This document shows positions 57,609-64,000 of a stretch of 64,000 nucleotides of DNA, one piece after another; within the stretch, counting starts at the first letter, position 1, and each line of letters starts with the position of its first letter. Source of the DNA: Acidiphilium sp. PA (GTDB lineage Bacteria; Pseudomonadota; Alphaproteobacteria; Acetobacterales; Acetobacteraceae). The notes below the pieces were generated by a model. It did no database searches. It saw nothing but the letters and a program-made list of their open reading frames with translations, and was not told the DNA's origin. The DNA is taken from positions 62,001 to 126,000 of the forward strand of contig NZ_JAIMBY010000010.1 of the NCBI RefSeq assembly GCF_026191915.1, written 5' to 3'. Made by a program: the position numbers and the translations under genes.

Positions 57609-59264
57609 ATGACCGAGTATGATTACGTCGTTGTCGGAGCGGGCTCCGCGGGGTGTGTGTTAGCGGCGCGGTTATCGGAGGATGCCGGGGTTTCGGTTTT
57701 GTTGTTGGAGTATGGCGGATCGGATCGATCGGTGTTGATCCAGATGCCGAGTGCGCTGTCGATGCCGATGAACATGCCGAAGTATGACTGGGGCTATCGC
57801 AGCGAGCCTGAGCCGCATTTGGGTGGCCGGCGGATGCATACGCCGCGGGGCAAGGTGTTGGGCGGCTCGTCTTCGATCAACGGGTTGGTTTATATTCGCG
57901 GCAATCCGCTGGATTTCGACCGGTGGGAGGAGATGGGGGCGCGGGGCTGGGCGTATCGGAATGTGTTGCCGTATTTCAAGCGTGCCGAGACGCGTGATGA
58001 GGGCGGCGATGCGTGGCGGGGTGGCGAGGGGCCGTTGCACACGAAATATGGGCCGCTGCGCAATCCGCTGTATCGGGCCTTTATCGAAGCCGGACGCCAG
58101 GCGGGGTATCCGGTGACGGAGGATGTCAACGGGTATCAGCAGGAGGGGTTTGGCCGGATGGACATGACGGTTCATCGGGGCCGGCGATGGAGTGCGGCGA
58201 ATGCCTACTTGCGGCCCGCGCGGGGGCGGGCGAATCTCTCGATCGAGGCGCGCACGCTGGTTTCGCGCGTGGTGTTCGAGGGCGGACGCGCGGTGGGGGT
58301 GGCGTATCGCAGGCGCGGCCAGGATGTGGTGGTGCGGGCGCGGCGGGAGGTTATTCTGGCGGCGGGTGCGATCAATTCGCCCAAGCTGCTGAAGCTGTCG
58401 GGGGTTGGGCCGGCGGATGAACTGCGGGCGCACGGCATTGACGTGGTCGCGGATCGGCCCGGTGTGGGCGAGAATTTACAGGATCATCTGGAGTTTTACT
58501 TCCAGTATGCGTGCACACAGCCGATTACATTGTATTCGAAGATGAATCCGCTGGCGAAAGCGTTGATCGGCCTGCGGTGGCTGGTCTTGGGCGATGGATT
58601 GGGGGCGACCAATCATTTCGAGAGTTGCGGGTTCATCCGATCGCGGGCGGGGATCGATTATCCGGATATTCAATATCATTTCCTGCCGCTCGCGGTGCGG
58701 TACGATGGCAAGGGGATCGCGTCCGAACATGGGTTTCAGGCGCATGTCGGCCCGATGCGGTCGCGCAGCCGGGGGTGGGTGCGGCTGCGCGGGGCTGATC
58801 CGGCGGCGGCGCCGTCGATCGTGTTCAACTACATGAGCGATCCGGAGGATTGGGTGGATATGCGTGCCTGTGTGCGGCTGACGCGCGAGATTTTTGCGCA
58901 AGAGGCGTTCGCGCCGTTCCGGGGGCGCGAGATCGCGCCGGGCAGCGGCGTGGTGAGCGATGCCGAGATCGATGCGTATATCAGCAAGAATGTCGAGAGC
59001 GCGTATCATCCGTGCGGGACGTGCAAGATGGGCGCGGTGGACGACCCGATGGCGGTGGTCGCACCGGACACAAAGGTGATCGGGGTGGAGGGGCTGCGGG
59101 TGGCGGACAGTTCGATCATGCCGCGGGTGACGACGGGGAATTTGAATGCGCCGACCATCATGATCGGCGAGAAGGCGGCGGATCATATCCGGGGTGTGGC
59201 GTTGCTGCCGCCGAGCAATGCGCCGTTCTACACGGCGAAGAATTGGGCGGTCGCGCAGCGATGA
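57609..59264 (+). CDS. betA: Choline dehydrogenase (GMC family)
   Basis: FAD-dependent GMC oxidoreductase, 551 residues, membrane-associated and oxidising choline to betaine aldehyde. FAD motif [20 protein letters not shown] at residues 4-23, [15 protein letters not shown], catalytic H467 in [18 protein letters not shown]-rich, C-poor third positions contrast with betB before it. Adjacent to betB and upstream of soxBDAG. Confidence 0.93.
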   Translation: MTEYDYVVVGAGSAGCVLAARLSEDAGVSVLLLEYGGSDRSVLIQMPSALSMPMNMPKYDWGYRSEPEPHLGGRRMHTPRGKVLGGSSSINGLVYIRGNPLDFDRWEEMGARGWAYRNVLPYFKRAETRDEGGDAWRGGEGPLHTKYGPLRNPLYRAFIEAGRQAGYPVTEDVNGYQQEGFGRMDMTVHRGRRWSAANAYLRPARGRANLSIEARTLVSRVVFEGGRAVGVAYRRRGQDVVVRARREVILAAGAINSPKLLKLSGVGPADELRAHGIDVVADRPGVGENLQDHLEFYFQYACTQPITLYSKMNPLAKALIGLRWLVLGDGLGATNHFESCGFIRSRAGIDYPDIQYHFLPLAVRYDGKGIASEHGFQAHVGPMRSRSRGWVRLRGADPAAAPSIVFNYMSDPEDWVDMRACVRLTREIFAQEAFAPFRGREIAPGSGVVSDAEIDAYISKNVESAYHPCGTCKMGAVDDPMAVVAPDTKVIGVEGLRVADSSIMPRVTTGNLNAPTIMIGEKAADHIRGVALLPPSNAPFYTAKNWAVAQR

Positions 59265-59320
59265 CGGAATTATACAAGGGTTGTGCCGAGTGAGTGCGCG
59301 TCGCGCAACGGTTGTCATGC

Positions 59321-59403
59321 CTAACTAATGGGGTCTGGGGCCTAAGGCCCCGTCACGCGTAAGCGTGCTGCGCACGACGGGTCCAGGGCAGAGCCCTGGC
59401 CTT
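59321..59403. repeat. Foldback intergenic repeat, half-copy D
   Basis: A shortened relative: ACTAATGG then GGGGCCTAAGGCCCC, a CGTGCTGCGCACG palindrome, and the CAGGGCAGAGCCCTG hairpin matching the right end of copies B and C. The left half of the element is missing. Lies between betA and soxB. Confidence 0.6.
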
Positions 59404-59419
59404 AACTTGGAGCCTTGAT

Positions 59420-60673
59420 ATGCAGAAATTCTCAGCCTTTGCCTTGGCGAAAGAGGCGTTATCCGGCCAGAAAGGCTGGGACCGCCAATGGCGCGATGCC
59501 GCACCCAAACCGGCCTATGAGGCCATTATTGTCGGTGGCGGCGGGCATGGGTTGGGCACGGCGTATTATCTCGCAAAGAAGCACGGGCTGCGCAATATCG
59601 CGGTGCTGGAAAAGGGCTGGATCGGCGGGGGCAACACGGGCCGCAACACCACGATCATCCGTTCGAATTATCTGTTCGACGAGAGTGCCGCGCTCTACGA
59701 CCATGCGGTGAAGCTTTGGGAGGGGTTGTCGGCGGATTTGAATTATAACGTCATGTTCTCGCAGCGTGGCGTGCTGATGCTGTCGCATAATGTGCATGAC
59801 GAGCAGGTGTTCAAGCGGCATGTGCATGCCAACCGGTTGAACGGTGTCGATAACGAGTGGTTATCGCCCGAACAGGCGAAATCGTTCTGTCCGCCGTTGA
59901 ACATCGGGCCGGGGATGCGCCATGCGGTGACGGGGGCGGCGTTGCAGCGGCGTGCAGGGACGGCGCGGCATGATGCGGTGGCGTGGGGGTATGCGCGGGC
60001 GGCGGATGCGCTCGGGGTCGACATCATTCAGAACTGCGAGGTCACCGGGATCGATCGTGATGCGAGCGGGCGGATCAGCGGGGTGCAGACCAGCCGAGGT
60101 GCGATCGCGACGCGGCGGCTGGGGATTGTCGCGGCGGGCAATACATCGGTCCTGATGGCGATGGCGGGGCAGCGGATGCCGCTCGAGAGTTATCCGTTGC
60201 AGGCGCTGGTGTCCGAGCCGATCAAGCCGATTTTTCCGTGTGTGGTGATGTCGAACACGATCCACGCCTATATCAGCCAGTCCGACAAGGGCGAGCTCGT
60301 GATCGGGGCGGGGACGGATGCGTATATTTCCTACAGCCAGCGCGGGGCTTTGCATATCTCGTCGCACACGCTCGAAGCCATTTGCGAATTGTTTCCGATG
60401 TTCCGGCGGATGCGGATGCTGCGCAACTGGGGCGGTATTGTCGATGTCACGCCGGACCGTTCGCCGATCATCGCCAGGACCGACGTGCCGGGCTTGTATG
60501 TGAATTGCGGCTGGGGCACCGGCGGGTTCAAGGCGACGCCGGGCTCGGCCGATCTGTTCGCCTACACCATGGCCAAAGACGAGCCGCACAGGATCAATGC
60601 GCCGTTCAACCTTGAGCGGTTCGGCGCCGGCCGGCTGATCGACGAAGCGGCCGCTGCCGCTGTCGCGCACTAA
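59420..60673 (+). CDS. soxB: Sarcosine oxidase subunit beta
   Basis: Flavin subunit of heterotetrameric sarcosine oxidase, 417 residues, carrying FAD and covalent FMN. AIIVGGGGHGLGTAYYLAKK, WIGGGNTGRNTTIIRSNYL, and the conserved GTARHDAVAWGYAR where the FMN-linked histidine lies. It oxidises sarcosine to glycine with release of formaldehyde or a tetrahydrofolate one-carbon unit. First gene of soxBDAG. Confidence 0.95.
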   Translation: MQKFSAFALAKEALSGQKGWDRQWRDAAPKPAYEAIIVGGGGHGLGTAYYLAKKHGLRNIAVLEKGWIGGGNTGRNTTIIRSNYLFDESAALYDHAVKLWEGLSADLNYNVMFSQRGVLMLSHNVHDEQVFKRHVHANRLNGVDNEWLSPEQAKSFCPPLNIGPGMRHAVTGAALQRRAGTARHDAVAWGYARAADALGVDIIQNCEVTGIDRDASGRISGVQTSRGAIATRRLGIVAAGNTSVLMAMAGQRMPLESYPLQALVSEPIKPIFPCVVMSNTIHAYISQSDKGELVIGAGTDAYISYSQRGALHISSHTLEAICELFPMFRRMRMLRNWGGIVDVTPDRSPIIARTDVPGLYVNCGWGTGGFKATPGSADLFAYTMAKDEPHRINAPFNLERFGAGRLIDEAAAAAVAH

Positions 60674-60688
60674 CAACGGAGCTGAGAG

Positions 60689-60952
60689 ATGTTGTTGATC
60701 CCCTGCCCTTATTGCGGCGAGCGTCCTGAAATCGAGTTCTCTTACGGCGGCGAGGCACATGTGGTGCGCGCCCCCGCGAATGCCACCGATGCGGAGTGGA
60801 CCGCGTTTCTCTACCAGCGCAGCAACGCGCGCGGCAGCTATGCCGAACGCTGGCGGCACGCGCATGGGTGCGGGCGGTTCTTCAACGCGCGGCGCAATAC
60901 GGTGACGGATTTTTTCGAGCAGACCTACAAGATCGGTGAGGTGCCGGCATGA
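60689..60952 (+). CDS. soxD: Sarcosine oxidase subunit delta
   Basis: An 87-residue small zinc-binding subunit. Ligands in CPYCGERPEIEF and the HAHGCGRFFNARRNTVTDFF region fit the delta family. ATG has GGAGCTGAGAG upstream, 16 bp after soxB; its stop overlaps soxA (ATGA). Confidence 0.94.
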   Translation: MLLIPCPYCGERPEIEFSYGGEAHVVRAPANATDAEWTAFLYQRSNARGSYAERWRHAHGCGRFFNARRNTVTDFFEQTYKIGEVPA

Positions 60953-63897
60953 CTCAGACGTATCGTCTTGCCACCGGCGGGTTGATCGACCGCAGCCGGA
61001 CCGTGCCGTTCACCTTCGATGGCAAGGCCATGACCGGCCATGCCGGCGACACGCTGGCATCCGCGCTGCTCGCCAACGGGGTGCATCTGGTCGGGCGGAG
61101 CTTCAAATATCATCGCCCGCGCGGCATTGTTTCGGCCGGGGCGGAGGAGCCGAATGCGTTAGTCGGCGTCGGGCGCGATGAGGGGCATTACACGCCCAAT
61201 CTGCGCGCCACGCAGGTTGAGCTTTATCACGGGTTGCGGGCGGAAAGTCAGAACCGCATGCCGTCGCTGGAGCGCGATGTCGGCAGCATTACCGACCGGC
61301 TGTGGCGGTTTTTCCCGGCCGGTTTCTACTACAAGACCTTCATGTGGCCGAAGGGCGCGTGGACGAAGTTTTTCGAGCCGCGCATCCGCGCCATCGCCGG
61401 GCTTGGCCGTTCGCCGGCGGCGCCGGATGCCGCGCGCTATGCGCAGATCTATGCCCATTGCGATGTGCTGGTGATCGGCGCGGGGCCCGCCGGGCTGAGC
61501 GCGGCGCTCACCGCCGCCGAAACCGGCGCGCGGGTGATCATTTGCGACGAACAGGCGCAGTTCGGCGGCGCGCTGCTGGCGGAGCCCGGAAAATCCGCCT
61601 GGCTCGCCGAACAGCGCGCACGGCTTGCCGGTTTTGCAAACATCACGATGCTGCCACGCACCATCGCGTTCGGCTATTTCCCGCACAATATGATCGGGCT
61701 GGCGCAGGACCTGACCGATCACCAGGGCGAAGCGAGCGACGATGCGCCGCGCGGCCGGCTGTGGCAGGTGCGCGCGAGGCAGGTGATTACCGCGACCGGT
61801 GCGATCGAACGACCTTTGGTGTTTCCGGACAATGATCGGCCGGGCATCATGCTGGCCGATGCGGCGCGGACCTATGTCGAGCGTTATGCGGTCAAACCGG
61901 GCAATCGCGCCGTGGTGTTCACCGCGCATGACGATGCGTATCGCGCGGCGGTTTCGCTGCATCGGGCCGGGGTGGCGATCGCCGCCATCGTCGATCTGCG
62001 GGAAAGCCCCGCGGGGCCGGGTTTGGACGCGGCGCGCACGGCGGGCCTGCCGGTCCGCACCCATGCGACGATCATTGGCACCGAGGGCAATCTGCGCGTC
62101 GCGGCCGTCAGTGTTGCCACCATTGGCGAGACGAAATCCGAACGCATCGCCTGCGATCTGGTGCTGATGTCCGGCGGGTTTACGCCCAGCGTGCATCTGT
62201 TCTCGCAGAGCCGGGGCAAGCTCGCGTTCGATCCGGCGCTGGATGCCTTTATTCCCGGCACGCCGGCCGAGCCGACGATTGCGGCGGGTGCGGCCGCGGG
62301 CTGCCAGTCGCTCGAAGCGGCGATCGCCTCGGGCCGGGCGGCCGGGCTTTCGGCGACCGGGCAGGCGGTGGCGGCGCCGGTGGCCGAGACCGGTGCGGCG
62401 GGGTTTCTGGGCGAAGTGCCGCATGGCCGCGACCCGGCCAGCGTGCGCGCCTTTGTTGATTTCCAGAACGACGTGACGGCGAAGGACATCACCCTCGCGC
62501 TGTCCGAAGGGTTCCGCTCGATCGAGCACGTCAAGCGCTACACCACCACCGGCATGGCGACCGATCAGGGCAAGACGTCGAACATGAACGCGCTCGGCAT
62601 CGTGTCGAAATCGCTTGGCGTCGCGATTCCCAGCATCGGCACCACCACGTTCCGGATGCCGTATACGCCGATCCCGTTCGGCTATTTCGCGGGCTATGCG
62701 CGCGGTGAACTGGTCGAACCGGTGCGCGAGACGCCGATCCACGCCTGGGCCGCCGAGCACGGCGCGGTGTTCGAGGATGTCAGCCTGTGGAAGCGCGCGC
62801 GGTATTTTCCGCGCGGGGCCGAGACGATGCATGACGCCGTGGCCCGCGAATGTGCGGCGGTGCGCGCGGGGGTTGGCCTGTTCGATGCCTCGACGCTCGG
62901 CAAGATCGAAATCACCGGCCCGGATGCTGCGGAATTTCTCAACCGCATGTATGTCAACGCCTGGACCAAGCTGAAACCCGGACGGCTGCGCTACGGCATT
63001 CTGCTGCGCGAGGACGGGTTCATCATCGATGACGGTGTCGTTGGCCGGATTGCCGATGATCGGTTCCATGTGACCACCACGACCGGCGGTGCGGCGCGCG
63101 TGCTGAACATGATGGAAGATTATCTGCAGACCGAATTCACCGATCTGAAGGTCTGGCTCACCTCGACCACCGAACAATATGCGGTGATTGCGGTGCAGGG
63201 TCCGCGCGCGCGGGCGGTGATTGCGCCGCTGGTGGAAGATGCCGATATTTCGGCGGCCGCGATGCCGCATATGAGCGTGGTGGAATGCCGGGTCGCCGGC
63301 GTGCCGGCGCGGCTGTTCCGCGTCAGTTTCACCGGCGAACTCGGCTTTGAGATCAACGTGCCGGCCGATTACGGGCGCGCGGTATGGGAGGCGGTTGCCC
63401 AGGCGGGCCAGGCCCACGGCATCGTGCCCTATGGCACCGAGACGATGCACGTGCTGCGCGCGGAGAAAGGCTACATCATCGTCGGGCAGGAGACCGATGG
63501 CACGGCGACGCCCGATGACGTCGGCCTGACCTGGGCGATCGGCAAGGCGAAGCCCGATTTCGTCGGCAAGCGCGCCCTCGCCCGCACCGCGCTGGCGAGC
63601 CAGACCGATCGAAAGCAATTGGTCGGGCTGCTCACCGCCGATCCCGCCGAGGTGCTGGAGGAGGGGGCGCATCTCGTCGCTGATCCGGCACAGGCGGTCC
63701 CGATGACCATGCTGGGGCATGTGACGTCGTCCTACTGGAGCGCGGCGCTTAATCGCTCGATCGCGCTCGCGATGGTGCGGAACGGACGGGCGCGGATCGG
63801 CCAGACCCTGCACGTCCCGCTGCCAGGGCGCTCGGTCGCGGTGACGCTGACCGATCCGGTTTTCTATGATCCCGAAGGAGCACGGCTCGATGGCTGA
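60949..63897 (+). CDS. soxA: Sarcosine oxidase subunit alpha
   Basis: A 982-residue subunit with an N-terminal ferredoxin-like domain, an NAD-binding domain (VLVIGAGPAGLSAALTAAE at about residue 175) and a C-terminal aminomethyltransferase (GcvT-like) domain of about 370 residues, including ITGPDAAEFLNRMYVNAWTK and SFTGELGFEINVPADYG, which binds tetrahydrofolate and captures the methyl group. Usual length for the family. It overlaps soxG by 8 bp. Confidence 0.96.
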   Translation: MTQTYRLATGGLIDRSRTVPFTFDGKAMTGHAGDTLASALLANGVHLVGRSFKYHRPRGIVSAGAEEPNALVGVGRDEGHYTPNLRATQVELYHGLRAESQNRMPSLERDVGSITDRLWRFFPAGFYYKTFMWPKGAWTKFFEPRIRAIAGLGRSPAAPDAARYAQIYAHCDVLVIGAGPAGLSAALTAAETGARVIICDEQAQFGGALLAEPGKSAWLAEQRARLAGFANITMLPRTIAFGYFPHNMIGLAQDLTDHQGEASDDAPRGRLWQVRARQVITATGAIERPLVFPDNDRPGIMLADAARTYVERYAVKPGNRAVVFTAHDDAYRAAVSLHRAGVAIAAIVDLRESPAGPGLDAARTAGLPVRTHATIIGTEGNLRVAAVSVATIGETKSERIACDLVLMSGGFTPSVHLFSQSRGKLAFDPALDAFIPGTPAEPTIAAGAAAGCQSLEAAIASGRAAGLSATGQAVAAPVAETGAAGFLGEVPHGRDPASVRAFVDFQNDVTAKDITLALSEGFRSIEHVKRYTTTGMATDQGKTSNMNALGIVSKSLGVAIPSIGTTTFRMPYTPIPFGYFAGYARGELVEPVRETPIHAWAAEHGAVFEDVSLWKRARYFPRGAETMHDAVARECAAVRAGVGLFDASTLGKIEITGPDAAEFLNRMYVNAWTKLKPGRLRYGILLREDGFIIDDGVVGRIADDRFHVTTTTGGAARVLNMMEDYLQTEFTDLKVWLTSTTEQYAVIAVQGPRARAVIAPLVEDADISAAAMPHMSVVECRVAGVPARLFRVSFTGELGFEINVPADYGRAVWEAVAQAGQAHGIVPYGTETMHVLRAEKGYIIVGQETDGTATPDDVGLTWAIGKAKPDFVGKRALARTALASQTDRKQLVGLLTADPAEVLEEGAHLVADPAQAVPMTMLGHVTSSYWSAALNRSIALAMVRNGRARIGQTLHVPLPGRSVAVTLTDPVFYDPEGARLDG

Positions 63898-64000
63898 CAT
63901 CGCACTCGCCCACGCCGACGCACGGCGCACCGCCCCGCTGCCGGGTGCGGTGGATCGCAGGATCGAAAAATCCGCCCCGCTCACCCGCTTCGTGCTGCGG
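63890..64000 (+). CDS. soxG: Sarcosine oxidase subunit gamma (3' truncated by window)
   Basis: The first 37 codons of the gamma subunit: ATG 63890 with GAAGGAG upstream, overlapping soxA by 8 bp. The segment RRTAPLPGAVDRRIEK fits but is too short for a firm family call. Identity rests mainly on the soxBDAG gene order. Confidence 0.75.
   Translation, partial: MADIALAHADARRTAPLPGAVDRRIEKSAPLTRFVLR

Noticed and set aside
61159-63984. A 941-codon minus-strand open frame opposite soxA
   Set aside because: Antisense shadow of the sarcosine oxidase alpha gene, with no recognisable domain.

Overview
The window is high-GC chromosomal DNA from an alphaproteobacterium. The gene complement fits Acetobacteraceae, possibly an acidophile such as an Acidiphilium relative: an alphaproteobacterial aa3 oxidase operon with coxF and type-2 heme A synthases, a zinc-free L36 and a ChoXWV transporter. 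Two families of intergenic repeats also recall that family. Genus is inference. No tRNA, rRNA, CRISPR array, insertion sequence or replication origin was seen.

Layout. 1-6754: cytochrome c oxidase operon (coxB 3' part, coxA, ctaB, coxF, coxC, surf1) ending with an M32 carboxypeptidase. 7002-10072 (minus): a small membrane protein, ahcY and rho. 10290-15633: a frameshifted membrane-protein gene, two tandem heme A synthase paralogues (the second lacks the conserved Glu and His of its N-terminal half) and tldD. 15781-23401: a sugar-alcohol cluster with a xylulokinase-like kinase, a zinc polyol dehydrogenase, an ABC importer and an L-xylulose-reductase-like SDR. 23559-28357: an accessory island of visibly lower GC. 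It holds an orphan Phd/YefM-type antitoxin and a two-gene unit, a 143-residue protein and a 1201-residue TPR / GreA-B C-terminal-like / PIN-like protein. The two proteins share an 18-residue glycine-rich N-terminal motif. This is the best candidate for a little-described system. 28929-38924 (mostly minus): dedA, cysK, ilvC and the pyrH-frr-uppS-cdsA-dxr-rseP block, with a D-amino acid aminotransferase upstream. 39280-45599: rpmJ, glcDEF and an STT3-like membrane protein.

45608-64000 is a large region for methylated-amine catabolism. On the minus strand lie a Rieske betaine-demethylase-like oxygenase, a PLP enzyme and three FAD enzymes. On the plus strand lie emrE, choXWV, betB, betA and soxBDAG (soxG cut by the window end). 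Together they could import choline, oxidise it to glycine betaine and strip the methyl groups down to glycine. The dimethylglycine step and the Rieske reductase are not clearly assigned.

Two repeat families punctuate the window: about 200-bp foldback elements (three copies plus one half-copy) and short A/T-rich hairpins with conserved flanks (seven copies), some of them between divergent genes where they cannot be simple terminators.
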